Shown in pieces: positions 9,003 through 19,079 of a DNA stretch of 64,000 nucleotides (its first letter is position 1; every line of letters starts with the position of its first letter). The DNA is from Nostoc sp. CMAA1605 (GTDB lineage: Bacteria; Cyanobacteriota; Cyanobacteriia; Cyanobacteriales; Nostocaceae), in the NCBI RefSeq assembly GCF_021596505.1, contig NZ_PJIZ01000002.1, forward strand, positions 62,001 to 126,000, in the 5' to 3' direction. A program made the translations under genes and the position numbers. The notes below the pieces were generated by a model. It was not told the origin of the DNA, did no database searches, and saw only the letters and a list, made by a program, of their open reading frames with translations.

Positions 9003-9738
9003 GCCAATATACTACATGGGAAAATTACCTCTGCTGACTAACTATACTCAAACGTCAAACTTTAACTACACTACTTTCCAGTCTGTGACTAGTGCCAAGA
9101 TAATCTGAAATATGATTTTGTCGCAACAATCAAGGTGCATAAACCTATATCATTATGGACGCAAGTTTTAAGAAGAGAACATTTGAGGGTGCAGAAATTC
9201 AATGAGGGGTCATACCCCTCTTGCCAATTCTACAGAAAATCGCTACATTCTCAGCACTACGTAGATATACTCTTCTTTAGTATTCCTATATTGTGATCAC
9301 ACAAGTTTTTTAGGTAAGAATTCTTACTTAATATTCTTGTTAGTGAAAAATAAATATTAACCTAGTATGTGCAACGAACGAAATTAGTAAGAGATTTTTC
9401 GTTGGTCTGCATCTGAAATACAGTAAGTTTTGTTGATAATTAACATAAGAAAAATCTATATTTAACTATTATATGGTGCTATTACTTGACCTTAAAAAAG
9501 TATTAAGCCGTCATTTTCTGTATTATAAATTTAGATGTTGTCATACTTGCGAAAAATAAAACTGACTTTATAAACATGAAACCATACTTAATTAAACATA
9601 GAAAACACATCAAAAAAGAATAATCGATGATGAGTAGATAGCTATGAAGAATAACTCCCATTTTATGCGATAATTCTTCTGCTATTAAGCTTAAAATTGA
9701 AAACAATATTCAATAAATGTAGTGGCTGACAATTATTT
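9003..9738. other. Gene-free AT-rich spacer
   Basis: This 736-bp stretch has no convincing gene. A short hairpin GAGGGGT-CAT-ACCCCTC lies at about 9203-9219 and could end transcripts from the preceding gene, although it lacks a good T-run. A 67-codon frame on the minus strand (9503-9706) is AT-driven and has no ribosome binding site. The last 200 bp are very AT-rich and probably contain the promoter of the GTPase gene. Confidence 0.5.
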
Positions 9739-12342
9739 ATGGATACATCATTGATTGGGAATCAGGTGGTTAATTTTTTGTCAAATATTACTGGACAAAA
9801 AATGACACAAAAAGATGTTACTCCTCCAGTTTTATTTTTAGCTAATTTGATTGTTGTCTTGTTAGGAGTAATCCTGATTGATGGTTCTGTTACCGAGAAA
9901 GAAAAACAAAGATTAGTTGAGCTATTATATCGCTTTAGCACACCAGAAAGTGACATCCGTAAATTAACCCATTTAATGATTAAAGGAATTAGAAAATATC
10001 AGCTTTATCGTAAGTTTAACGAATTATTAGCTATCACTCATCCCCTATCAAAAGCAGAAAGATTATTGTTAATTGGCTTTGGCTATGAAATGTCTACAAT
10101 TAATGGCAGAATGGGGTTGCGTGAGCAGAGATACTTGGAAATTGTAGCTCAATATTTAGATGTTAAACCACAACATTTGGCAGTGTTAGCATCAGCATTT
10201 AAACCACCAGATAATTTTGATATAGAGGTTTTAAATGAAGTAGATGATTTACTTAATCCATCACATTTTCAAGCATTAAATCCTATAGTATCTCTGCAAT
10301 TACCCTCTGAAGATTTAATCAATTTATCTGCCGATGCTCACACACAAATAAGTAACCCTCGTGTTTATGTCTATTATGAGGGTTTGAAGAATTTCCAAGA
10401 ATTTAGTAAACATTTAGAGAATTATTGTCATCAAGTTTTGCAGATAATTCAAACTTGTAATCAACGGGGGTTTTTATCTAATGACTCAGATAAATTAGTT
10501 GATAAAGCTAGGGAAGTCTTAGAAAGAGTTAGATCACACAAATTTAGACTAGCAGTTGTTGGTGAATTTAGCCAAGGAAAATCAACTTTACTCAATGCTT
10601 TATTGGGTGAGGAAATTCAACCGATGCGAGAGATTCCCTGTAGTGGTACAGTAGTTGTCTTAAAGTACGGGGAGAGAAAACGGGTAGTCTGTCGTTATAA
10701 AGACGGAAGAGAAGAAGAAATACCATTTGAGGAGTATAGACAGCAAGCCAGTATTTCTGAAGAGGCTGCAATTGGTTCGCTCAACGAAGAATTAATACAA
10801 TCTACTATTGAGGATATCATTGTTGAACATCCCAATTTGACATTATGTAATAGTGGTGTAGAAATCATTGATTCACCAGGTTTGAACGAAAATCCTGAAC
10901 TTACAGCCATTACTCAGAAGTTACTTCACGATATTGATGCTGCTATTTTTGTGACTAATGCTTCGCGATCGCTAACGCAAGGTGAGCGTGAGTTGTTGAA
11001 TCAATTGCGAATCAAACTCAACGGGGGTAAAGATAAAGAACCTGCAAGTAACTTATTCATTGTAGGTAATTTTATGGATTTAGTGCGTACAGAAAAAGGT
11101 CGTGAGCAGATTCAAAAGAGGATTTTGAATTTAGTTGAAGGTGATAACCCCATAATTACAGGAAAAAACCGTGTTCACTTCCTTTCAGCCCAAACCGCAC
11201 TCAATGCAATTTTGAATAACACTGAAGACGAATATCAAGAAAATTTTGACATTTTTATTAAATCCATTGAAAGATTCTTAATGCTGGAGAGGGGAGGGCT
11301 AAAACTTTATCAATTGTCTGATAAACTCAATAAAATCATTCAAGAAATCACTGATCATCTCCTGCACTTTAAAGATGATCTAGAGTCGGAAATTAATATT
11401 GTAGAAGATGAAAAACATAAAATTCTAGAAAGAATTGGAGAGTTTAGTGGACGGGATGTCAAAATATGTTTGTTAACAATTCAACTCATAGAACAAGCAC
11501 TGGAAAAAGCTAGTGTTTCTTGGAATGAGTGGTATGAGGGTTTAGATGAACGCATGGTATTTAGAAGTGAGCATTGGCATTCTGAACATAGACTGCTCTG
11601 GAATCAAGATAAGTTAATTCGTGACTATATTCAGTGTTTTGTCAGAGATTTATCGAATGAAGTTGATGAATGGGTGAATACTCATCTGAAAAATGTAGTT
11701 CTCAAAGAGAACTTACAAAACCTCAATATCAACATCAAGTATGAGTTAGAAGCCATTCAATCAGAATTTAATTTATTAGACATTAGAAGTAACACCACAT
11801 TCAGTGAAGAATTAAAACTTTCTATTAATGATATTACTGATCAATTAATTGAGTTAGATAGTATTGATTTCAGTGCTGCATTAAAAGAAGAGGTACTAGT
11901 ATTTACAGGAATTGGATTTATCCCATTTGCTTTAGCTAATATCACTTCGGTAATTGCCAGTTCTTTTGGCTCTAGGATGTTAGACAGCGATAGATTGCAT
12001 AGTCAAATTAAAACATCTGTTTTAGAAATAGGATTTCAAAAGTTTGATGAGTCAATTGATAAGATATATGAAAAACTACAGGAAAATATTGAAAGATTTT
12101 TTGATACTAAAGTCGAAGCAGTAAGTCGAGTGATTGAAGGAGCTATATCTGTGTATGAAAAAATTTTGGAACAGCAAGAGCGATCGCATCAAGAAATGCT
12201 AGAACAACATTATGCCACTAAATCTTGGATTATGAACAAGTGTCAAGAACTTGAGGAGATCAGCAACAAAATCAGCACAGATATTGCGACTTGGAATTCA
12301 GAAGTAATTAATAAAGTAATTATTAAGAGAGAATACGATTAA
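9739..12342 (+). CDS. TerB-like and dynamin-like GTPase
   Basis: A large GTPase of 867 residues. Residues about 30-160 resemble a TerB/tellurite-resistance helical domain (ILIDGSVTEKEKQRLVELL, a typical acidic loop). A dynamin-family G domain follows: P-loop GEFSQGKSTLLNALLG (from residue 275), switch threonine segment MREIPCSGTVVV, G3 DSPGLNE (about 377) and a G4-like NFMD (about 443). The rest is helical, with a hydrophobic stretch near 715-745 (LVFTGIGFIPFALANITSVIASSF) that could be a membrane-inserting paddle, then coiled coil. Bacterial dynamins remodel or repair membranes, and some act in phage defence. No second dynamin is adjacent; the next gene is 665 bp away. Confidence 0.8.
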   Translation: MDTSLIGNQVVNFLSNITGQKMTQKDVTPPVLFLANLIVVLLGVILIDGSVTEKEKQRLVELLYRFSTPESDIRKLTHLMIKGIRKYQLYRKFNELLAITHPLSKAERLLLIGFGYEMSTINGRMGLREQRYLEIVAQYLDVKPQHLAVLASAFKPPDNFDIEVLNEVDDLLNPSHFQALNPIVSLQLPSEDLINLSADAHTQISNPRVYVYYEGLKNFQEFSKHLENYCHQVLQIIQTCNQRGFLSNDSDKLVDKAREVLERVRSHKFRLAVVGEFSQGKSTLLNALLGEEIQPMREIPCSGTVVVLKYGERKRVVCRYKDGREEEIPFEEYRQQASISEEAAIGSLNEELIQSTIEDIIVEHPNLTLCNSGVEIIDSPGLNENPELTAITQKLLHDIDAAIFVTNASRSLTQGERELLNQLRIKLNGGKDKEPASNLFIVGNFMDLVRTEKGREQIQKRILNLVEGDNPIITGKNRVHFLSAQTALNAILNNTEDEYQENFDIFIKSIERFLMLERGGLKLYQLSDKLNKIIQEITDHLLHFKDDLESEINIVEDEKHKILERIGEFSGRDVKICLLTIQLIEQALEKASVSWNEWYEGLDERMVFRSEHWHSEHRLLWNQDKLIRDYIQCFVRDLSNEVDEWVNTHLKNVVLKENLQNLNINIKYELEAIQSEFNLLDIRSNTTFSEELKLSINDITDQLIELDSIDFSAALKEEVLVFTGIGFIPFALANITSVIASSFGSRMLDSDRLHSQIKTSVLEIGFQKFDESIDKIYEKLQENIERFFDTKVEAVSRVIEGAISVYEKILEQQERSHQEMLEQHYATKSWIMNKCQELEEISNKISTDIATWNSEVINKVIIKREYD

Positions 12343-13007
12343 CTGGCGTTGCTTCCCTGGAGTGTTACAGAAAGACAGGTAACAAGAAATCAGAAATAAA
12401 ATATGTACTGAGTCCTCAGTATGTCCTCAGTATGGCACTGTCTAGTCTGACAACTTTATGTGCATAGAATTGTCATGTTTTCTAGTCATATACTTATTGT
12501 TACATATTTTAGTGAATTTTAATAATTGTACAAACATACAAAACAACGGCTAATTTTTAAGTACGAATAAGTATTCTTATCGCTATTTCTTAAAACACAT
12601 TTCATCTCATTGAATACCAATTTACTAAAATCTTGAAACATATAGCGGTTTCTCGTCTGTTGAGGTGCAAATTTATCTGATTATTCTACGGAAAGCAAGC
12701 TAAATCTACGTTTAATAATAGTTTTTTGGACTTTAAGCAGAGAAAATTACGAATTGCGCTCTTCTCGGAAGGTTGTAGCAATGTAGCTAATGTTAGTTCA
12801 TTGTGAATTGAGATTAAACATAATTTCAAATTAAATTGGCAGAAGCCTCTATATATTAAGTAGAAATGACGTTAATCTAGTAGTAATACGGAGGTATTTA
12901 TTTGGCTGAATGACTATTTTATGAATCTATTGTCGTAGTTTTATACTGCTTGCTTCTTCAGGGTTCGTCCGTTTAGGTGCAATATCTACCTTTTTACAGA
13001 GTAAAGT
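12343..13007. other. Gene-free AT-rich spacer with repeat copies
   Basis: In these 665 bp I see no gene. The segment TCTGTTGAGGTGCAAATTTATC (12654-12675), followed by AAGCAAGCTAAATCTACG, is a diverged copy of the element at 7880. A weaker third version (CGTCCGTTTAGGTGCA, about 12966-12981) lies just before the next start codon. The element thus recurs upstream of two genes in this AT-rich section. Confidence 0.45.
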
Positions 13008-14348
13008 ATGCTGTTTGAATTTACACCATCTATTAAAGCTAGTCTTGAAGCTGGTAAATACGTAGAAATACTTAGTAATGGAATTTCCATTGGCATAGTA
13101 CGTGACACCGCAGATGAAGGCTTGTTTGCCCCTGCTATTGGTGCTTTAGTGGATAGTTGTCCCTTATCTCCATTGACGGTACCAATTCAATTACTCATGA
13201 CAGGAGCAATTTTAGGGGCAAACATCGTACAAAAGCATCAAGCTTTCTATGCAAGAAATCAGCAGAATATTCTTTTACAAACTGGTTTACAGTCACTGCG
13301 AATAAATGTAGAAGTTTTGCAAACAACTACAGCGATGATTGAGTTGAGTAAGACATCAAATGTGGCATTAGAAGCAGTCAATTTGCAACATATACTTAAA
13401 CTCAAGCAAGAAGTTGAGCAAGTGCGACTAGAAGTTAAAGACGGATTGATTGATTTGCAACAAGCTTTCAAATATCAAGGAATAGAAGTTCGGCAAATTG
13501 TCAAAGAAGTAGCCGAAAATATTGAATTTGACAAGCATCGTCTAGTTCTAGTAAAGGCATATACACTATTACTCAAGGCACTTAATCTTTTACACTCAGC
13601 ATTAAAATTACGAGATAGTCATCAGAGAAACGCTGAAATCGATAGTGCTAGAGAAATTTTGCTTGAGGTCTTAGCTTATTATATGAGTCCTCAGCTATTA
13701 GAGCAAACTTCTGCACCAGGTCAACTCCGCAGACTTGAATGTGCTTGGGCAGTTGAACAAGCAATTGTCATCACATATCAATTGCAAAATGAGATGGTAG
13801 CTGTGAGCGATCGCCTGTCTCATCTACGGGATCAAATCAAAGAACATACCTGTACAGTAATTAGTAATTGTGAATCATACGACGAGCTTAATTTTCTCTT
13901 TCCCGAAATAAGTCGCATTTGTAAACACGATTTAGCAATTTTGGAGATATGGCAGGCGCGAATTGATTGGATACGTTCATTGACAGCTAAAGAATTGGAA
14001 CTTTTAGCTAGCAATAATAGTAACAGTTCAGAGTTTACAGAATGCTGGAATAGTAATCAATCTGCAACTGATAAATCATTGCCCCCCGAACAAATAGCCT
14101 ATGAAGATTTAGCAGAAAAGTCTCATTTTTATTCTTTGCTTGATCAACTGATATTTATGTTCAAGCCTGTTTTACGCCAAGAATATGAGGTTTATATTAA
14201 CCAACAAGCCCATGTTACAGGTCACAAAATATTAGTTCCTAAAAATTTGCAACAAGCATCTCATCTAACTGTTGCCAATCTTTACTATTATTTCAAGGTG
14301 AGAGATGAGACAAACACAGAAGAAACATTAGAGACAATTATAGCATAA
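13008..14348 (+). CDS. Uncharacterised helical protein with one membrane segment
   Basis: A protein of 446 residues whose family I do not recognise. Residues about 45-80 contain a hydrophobic stretch (PLTVPIQLLMTGAILGANIV) that could span or insert into the membrane. Residues 95-175 are heptad-rich and probably coiled coil (ILKLKQEVEQVRLEVKDGLIDLQQAF). The remainder is predicted helical by its Leu/Glu/Gln pattern. No enzyme motif is visible. It follows the dynamin-like gene in the same direction but after 665 bp, so co-transcription is doubtful; a structural or membrane-associated partner role would be inference only. Confidence 0.7.
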   Translation: MLFEFTPSIKASLEAGKYVEILSNGISIGIVRDTADEGLFAPAIGALVDSCPLSPLTVPIQLLMTGAILGANIVQKHQAFYARNQQNILLQTGLQSLRINVEVLQTTTAMIELSKTSNVALEAVNLQHILKLKQEVEQVRLEVKDGLIDLQQAFKYQGIEVRQIVKEVAENIEFDKHRLVLVKAYTLLLKALNLLHSALKLRDSHQRNAEIDSAREILLEVLAYYMSPQLLEQTSAPGQLRRLECAWAVEQAIVITYQLQNEMVAVSDRLSHLRDQIKEHTCTVISNCESYDELNFLFPEISRICKHDLAILEIWQARIDWIRSLTAKELELLASNNSNSSEFTECWNSNQSATDKSLPPEQIAYEDLAEKSHFYSLLDQLIFMFKPVLRQEYEVYINQQAHVTGHKILVPKNLQQASHLTVANLYYYFKVRDETNTEETLETIIA

Positions 14349-14806
14349 TTTTCTAAGCAATTAGAAGAGTTTGCAAGTTAGTGAGGTAGATAGTTATGAA
14401 TCAATTTTTTGACTATTAAAGGTGGCAAAATAAGCTTTATTACTACTACCTCAATCTCTAAATTAGACCTTAACAATTAACTAAATCAGTGAGGGAAATT
14501 AATCATGCAATAATAGCATTTTATTTGAGAGTTGATTCATTGAGAAAAGTTACTTTTCAACACTAAAACGGGGGGGAAGTAGATAATGGTTTTAGTGCAG
14601 AGGCTGAATTAGATCGTAGGATAAAAGAGGCTGGCGAAATTTTGTTCGTGGTATGTAATAAACTAAAGTAATCTCAACCAATTTTCACAATACTTGATAA
14701 AAGTTTAGATGATTGAGTTGAAAGTTATCTATATGTCCATTAATGCAGAAAATATTTCTGAACAGAGTTAGCCAACAATGTATCCGCAAAGTTTTGGGGA
14801 GGCCGC
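14349..14806. other. Gene-free spacer, possible gene remnant
   Basis: The 458-bp spacer is mostly AT-rich. Around 14571-14671 a frame without a proper start reads NGFSAEAELDRRIKEAGEIL and on to a stop at TAA 14669-14671. Its composition is protein-like, so it may be the end of a decayed gene, but the evidence is thin. Confidence 0.3.
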
Positions 14807-15274
14807 ATGAAAAAATATATATGGAAAAATACCTGTGCAGGTATTATTTTAACAGTCGCTGCGGTAAGTTGTGGATACTTGGCAGTTCAATACCTTGGCA
14901 GATACACTATGCTTGCGATCGGCGCAGGAATGTTTGGCTTAGGTGCAGCAGTTCATAGAACTCAGCAATCACCACACCAAAAATCTTTACCAAAAAGCTT
15001 CGATGTAACTAAGCATCAAGTTGAACTGCAAGTATCAGAAGAAACAACTAAAAATATGTATGCGGTTTCCACAAATCACAGTCCTACTAGTGATAACCAT
15101 CATACAGTTACAGATGCTTCAAGATTTGTGAAACCTAAATTAACAACCGCCAGAAAATTACGCATATCTCAATCTGGCTATTGTCGCAAACGGCTTGCAC
15201 TATGTCATAGAGCTAAAGTTGAGAGTTTGACTAAAGTAATTGCTAAAGATAAGTACGATAAAAGTCGCTTTTAG
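14807..15274 (+). CDS. Small membrane protein of unknown function
   Basis: A protein of 155 residues. A strong ribosome binding site (GGGGAGG, five bases before ATG) fixes the start. Two hydrophobic segments occupy residues about 9-30 and 33-50 (GIILTVAAVSCGYLAVQYLG, MLAIGAGMFGLGAAV), forming a hairpin in the membrane. The remaining 100 residues are hydrophilic and end in a basic tail rich in Lys and Arg (ARKLRISQSGYCRKRLALCHRAK). I do not recognise a family. It is isolated, with AT-rich spacers on both sides. Confidence 0.6.
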   Translation: MKKYIWKNTCAGIILTVAAVSCGYLAVQYLGRYTMLAIGAGMFGLGAAVHRTQQSPHQKSLPKSFDVTKHQVELQVSEETTKNMYAVSTNHSPTSDNHHTVTDASRFVKPKLTTARKLRISQSGYCRKRLALCHRAKVESLTKVIAKDKYDKSRF

Positions 15275-15723
15275 AAAATATTTTAATTGCTAGACTGTTG
15301 GGTGTTTATCATAAAATCCTATTCATGATCATTCCATTAGAATGCGATGGTAATGCTTTTTAAGTAACAGATAATCGGCACATTTTTATATACGTTGAGA
15401 TACAAAAGTTATAATTTTATAATTCACATTAATATAATAGTCAAATAAATTTTATGCAGTTTTATGCAATCATAAAATTGCTAATATCGTCCAAGTAAAA
15501 ATTACCAAGAAAATTGATTTATATTTCTATAGTGCCACTAAAATTGACGTAATTTTAGCTGGCTATAAATAGTGTTAATATGATCCCCAATTTCAGGTAA
15601 AATACCTGATAATGACTCTAGTTCCCAAAAATCTGTTACAAGTAAGCTCTGAATAATAGAGTGAAAATTGTGACAGAATTTTTATCAAGGTGCAATAATT
15701 CAAGAATAATGTGGATGCGGCTG
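15275..15723. other. Gene-free AT-rich spacer
   Basis: About 450 bp of AT-rich DNA with no recognisable gene. A short inverted repeat CAGGTAAAATACCTG is visible at about 15594-15608. An in-frame GTG at 15661 could lengthen the next gene by 21 residues, but it has no ribosome binding site. Confidence 0.4.
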
Positions 15724-15936
15724 ATGATTTCAGAACAGGAACTATTAAAAAAGTGGGTATCTCTTACACAAGATAAACAAAAACAAGTGTTAGACTTTAT
15801 GGATTTTCTTTATTGGCAAGATATTAACAGTAAACCTGGATTGGAAAAACGTCTCCAGCAAATACGTAATAAAGTAATAGAACAAAGTATTCCTTTATAC
15901 GGAAACTCCAATATAGTTAATGATCAAGTTCCATAG
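15724..15936 (+). CDS. DUF2281-like small protein (orphan antitoxin type)
   Basis: A 70-residue protein if the ATG at 15724 is used; the frame is open from a GTG at 15661. LLKKWVSLTQDKQKQVLDFMDFLYWQ matches the pattern of DUF2281-type antitoxins (a helix ending in QQVLDFIDFL followed by a short linker). These proteins usually sit in front of a PIN toxin, as the comparable gene at 51771 does. Here no toxin follows, so it is either an orphan antitoxin or a remnant of a lost pair. The start is uncertain because neither candidate has a clear ribosome binding site. Confidence 0.5.
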   Translation: MISEQELLKKWVSLTQDKQKQVLDFMDFLYWQDINSKPGLEKRLQQIRNKVIEQSIPLYGNSNIVNDQVP

Positions 15937-16415
15937 CTATAAGTTTATCAACATTAATTGAACCTAAAGAAAGATGGCTAAATTAAAGTAAATCATACCA
16001 ATTTTGGATTGTGGATGTTGGATTGAAAGACGAGATTGATAGATTATCCCAGAAGTTCAAAAAATACTACCTCTCCCAATTTGGTATCCATACTTTAGCA
16101 TTACTTAGAGTCTTGGTTTGCTATGTAGAATATAGCTACAGCTACCAAGGCTATTTTTTGTCTTTGCGTTTATTTCAAACTTAATTTTTTTGGTCTGGCG
16201 CAAAATACCTGAACACGCATTAAAGTTATAAAAGTAGGTAGTTAGCTAATTTTTTATATCTAAATATGTAGGTCTGGAGCTATTGTTTTTGAGTTAATCT
16301 GATCGGAGACATCTACATTAGTTTAATTTAAACTTGGTCTGTACTCTATTCAGTTCCAAACCTATATCTAGATGAAGAACAGGTACGATAGCCAACTTAA
16401 GGAAGTTAAATTAAA
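15937..16415. other. Gene-free spacer
   Basis: No gene is seen in this 479-bp stretch. It contains two TTTGGATTGTGGATG-like heptad variants (about 16003-16024) and is otherwise AT-rich and unremarkable up to the tRNA. Confidence 0.5.
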
Positions 16416-16487
16416 CTGGGGCGCTAGGATTCGAACCTAGGGATGGCGGGACCAAAACCCGCTGCCTTACCACTTGGCGACGCCCCA
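16416..16487 (-). tRNA. trnQ: tRNA-Gln (anticodon TTG)
   Basis: On the minus strand a cloverleaf can be drawn: acceptor stem TGGGGCG/CGCCCCA, D arm GCCAAGTGGTAAGGC, anticodon stem GCGGG/CCCGC around loop TTTTGGT (anticodon TTG), and T arm CCTAGGTTCGAATCCTAGC. The discriminator base is G as expected for tRNA-Gln. CCA is not encoded. Confidence 0.95.
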
Positions 16488-16782
16488 ACGTTTCGACTTT
16501 ATTAATATAGCAGGTTATCCCTTGGTTGTGTCAAGTAGTCTTAAGAGAATTTTTCTGAGAAATGATGGCATCAATATCAGGAGCTAATATTAATTTTGGA
16601 TTTTAGATTTTGGATTAAAAGTCTAGATTCAGAACAGATTTCAGAATCTTGTAACAATACTGCCTGCTCCAGTTTGGTATAAATTATGCAGGAATTGAAA
16701 AAACATCCCTGCAAAGGAATCTGCCTCCAGTGTAGGCTAACTGGGTGAAAAACTAATGTCTGGAGATGTACTGTGGTGTTTT
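16488..16782. other. Spacer between tRNA-Gln and the Hsp70-like gene
   Basis: About 295 bp, holding TTTGGAT-type heptads near 16594-16618 and probably the minus-strand tRNA promoter. No gene is seen. Confidence 0.4.
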
Positions 16783-18381
16783 TTAACTCAACTGGGCGAC
16801 GAGTTGATTTTCTAAGAGGCTTTCACTGGTTAATAAATCCTCAACGGTGATGCGTAAAAACCTTTGCTGATCAACCTGAAATAAAATTTTAATACGATCG
16901 CTCCCCGGAAAACCTGGGGGTGTAAGTTGGGCGATGCTTCTGGCACCTTCTTGATCATTTAAGGGTTTAACACTGGTAACACCGCTATCTAAGCGACGGG
17001 TAATTAAGCGATCGCCATCAAAATATACTTCTGTCCCGCCTGTTTCCGCACCGAGTTCACCAATAATTAACTCAATACTGGGCTGATTTTCCAAGGAAGC
17101 ACCCAAATATAATTCCACTGGCTGAGTCATGGGGTAGGCTTGTCCGGCTTTAATAATCGGATGCCAATTATGGCGTTGGTTACGGCGATCCCAATACCGC
17201 ACACCATAACTATGATAGAGAAAGTCTTTGATTTCTACCCCTTGGGATAGTTGCAATGCACCTTGGGCGATCGCTTCAAAGGGACGTTCACAACGAATCT
17301 TTTCGGACGGGAAATATTGCCTTACCCATGTCTGCACTGCTGGTAATTGTACAGTACCACCTACTAACAACACGGCGTTAATATCCGCTAATTCAATGCC
17401 TTGGCGGCGCGCTTGCTGTAATAGATTGGTCATTGACTCATCTAATTGCTCAAAAAAGGCTTGTTCCTTGAGAATATTTTCTAAGGTGTCGCGGTTTAAT
17501 TCTAGTTCGTAACTTTCAAAGTTTTCATCATCAAAATAAACTTCGCTGGCTTGGTTCTGGCTAGATAGTTGAATTTTGACTTTCTCTGCTAGTCTGATGG
17601 TTAAGGGACTAACAGCTAAACCTTGGTTTTTGGCAAAATAATCTACTATCCAATTATCAATATCTGTACCGCCTAAATTCTGCCCGGCTTTGGCTAACAC
17701 ACGGGCGGTTTTGACTTTTTGTTTGGAGTCTTCTGCTAAGGATTTATTCCCCCACTTGAGGAGAAAACCTACGGGCTTAGTGTTGGTTTGGCTACTTTTA
17801 TTCAACTGCACTAAGGATAAATCTAAAGTCCCGCCACCAAAATCAATCACTAACAAATTTTCTGCTTCCCCTAAACCATAGCCTAAAGCGGCGGCTGTCG
17901 GTTCGTCTAGCATCCGCACCTGTTCGACGGGTAAGGCAAGGCATACTTTACCTAGCCAATAGCGATAGGCTTCAAAGCTATCTACGGGAACAGTTAAAAC
18001 GAGGGAATCTAACCCGCCTTCTTGGGGTGCGAGTTGTTCAATAACTTGGGTGAGAAACCATTGTCCTACCTGTTCAAAGGTGATGGTTTGTCCGTCGAGT
18101 TCTGGGAGGAAACCTTGAATATCTGAACCAATTCCGCGTTTGAAGCTGCGGAAAAATCTGGTGTCGCTTTTGAGGTCAAGACCGCGATCGCGCACTTGTT
18201 GCCCTACTATGACTTTACCTTGCTTGGCATCTTCTACATATACTAGGCTGGGAATTAGTGGGGGGTTGAGGCTTTGTTGGATGGATAAACCCGGTAGCGT
18301 CAGGGTTTCGGGCTGTTGGGTGACTGGATTCCAACGGGCAATGACTGTGTTACTTGTACCAAAATCGATTGCGATCGCCAT
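16783..18381 (-). CDS. Hsp70-family ATPase (DnaK-like)
   Basis: A protein of 532 residues with an actin-type ATPase domain. Phosphate 1 motif AIDFGTSNTVIARW lies at residues 4-17, phosphate 2 LVIDFGGGTLDLSLVQL near 190, and the adenosine motif VLLVGGTVQLPAVQTWV near 345. The C-terminal part is shorter than in canonical DnaK and no EEVD-like end is seen, so this is a divergent Hsp70-like protein of the kind common in cyanobacteria rather than the housekeeping DnaK. It is probably a cytosolic ATP-dependent chaperone, with clients unknown. No DnaJ or GrpE gene is adjacent. The start ATG overlaps a HIP1 octamer. Confidence 0.85.
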   Translation of the reverse strand: MAIAIDFGTSNTVIARWNPVTQQPETLTLPGLSIQQSLNPPLIPSLVYVEDAKQGKVIVGQQVRDRGLDLKSDTRFFRSFKRGIGSDIQGFLPELDGQTITFEQVGQWFLTQVIEQLAPQEGGLDSLVLTVPVDSFEAYRYWLGKVCLALPVEQVRMLDEPTAAALGYGLGEAENLLVIDFGGGTLDLSLVQLNKSSQTNTKPVGFLLKWGNKSLAEDSKQKVKTARVLAKAGQNLGGTDIDNWIVDYFAKNQGLAVSPLTIRLAEKVKIQLSSQNQASEVYFDDENFESYELELNRDTLENILKEQAFFEQLDESMTNLLQQARRQGIELADINAVLLVGGTVQLPAVQTWVRQYFPSEKIRCERPFEAIAQGALQLSQGVEIKDFLYHSYGVRYWDRRNQRHNWHPIIKAGQAYPMTQPVELYLGASLENQPSIELIIGELGAETGGTEVYFDGDRLITRRLDSGVTSVKPLNDQEGARSIAQLTPPGFPGSDRIKILFQVDQQRFLRITVEDLLTSESLLENQLVAQLS

Positions 18382-18693
18382 AGTCTTATGATTTTCTCAC
18401 GCAAAGGCGCAAAGGCGCAGAGAGTGTTTAAGGTTGAAACTATTGTCCCATAAGCCACCATGAGCGTAGATGTGAAATTGCGACTTCTTTTTGTTGGGGA
18501 ATTCACCACTGTGAAGTAAACAGAACTAGAGACAGAATGTCAAGATTTAGATATGTACCTTTTGGCAGTGCTGTCAAGTCAGTGAAATATTTATTAATAT
18601 AGGTATAAATCGAGTGTCAGGAGTTTCCAGCAATTCAAGGTAGCAAACATTGTTCAGAAATCAGTGATTTTTCTAACAAAGGAGCAAAGGCGC
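18382..18693. other. Spacer with CGCAAAGG-type repeat
   Basis: The 312-bp divergent spacer contains CGCAAAGGCGCAAAGGCGCAG (about 18400-18420). Similar GCAAAGGCGCA words occur at 18684 and 63261, consistent with a short dispersed repeat. It should carry the promoters of the Hsp70-like gene (minus) and of the small gene at 18694 (plus). Confidence 0.4.
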
Positions 18694-18912
18694 ATGAAAG
18701 ACCAGCCACGGTCAGACTCTCAGGAATTTCTAGGTAATCTCAAGAATGGTATTTGGCTGTTTGGCCTTTCCTCTTGGGTGTTTGGTATAACTGACCGCAG
18801 TATCGCTTCCTTTGCCGATGGCTATCTATCTGCATTGGATTTGACACAATTATTTACAGCCGCTACTTTCTTTGTGGCTTGGTTATTTTTAAAACCAACA
18901 TCTAGAGTTTAA
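18694..18912 (+). CDS. Small hydrophobic protein of unknown function
   Basis: A 72-residue protein starting at ATG 18694, chosen because GGAG lies nine bases upstream; the open frame extends back to 18664. Two hydrophobic segments are visible (NGIWLFGLSSWVFGI and LFTAATFFVAWLFLK), which suggests a small membrane protein. I do not recognise the family. The kinase gene at 19080 follows in the same direction after 167 bp that include CCCTACA-type repeats. Confidence 0.5.
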   Translation: MKDQPRSDSQEFLGNLKNGIWLFGLSSWVFGITDRSIASFADGYLSALDLTQLFTAATFFVAWLFLKPTSRV

Positions 18913-18954
18913 TCAAAATTCAAGCAGGACAGCAGGTTTTCAGGGGTTTGAGTA

Positions 18955-18995
18955 TTGTTAAACCCCTACACCCTTACACCCCTATACCCCTAATA
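18955..18995. repeat. Short tandem repeat (CCCTACA type)
   Basis: Four to five variants of ACCCCTAC/ACCCTTAC run in tandem between the small membrane gene and the kinase gene. Confidence 0.55.
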
Positions 18996-19079
18996 CTCGT
19001 AAAAATTTATCTGGTAGGTAGCAGCGATCGCCCACAGGAATTGTATATTGGTATAAAATACCCATTTCCGTAGCTATCA

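Noticed and set aside
14743..14958. 71-codon frame overlapping the start of the 155-residue membrane protein gene
   Set aside because: It lacks a ribosome binding site and overlaps in another frame a gene with a GGGGAGG site.
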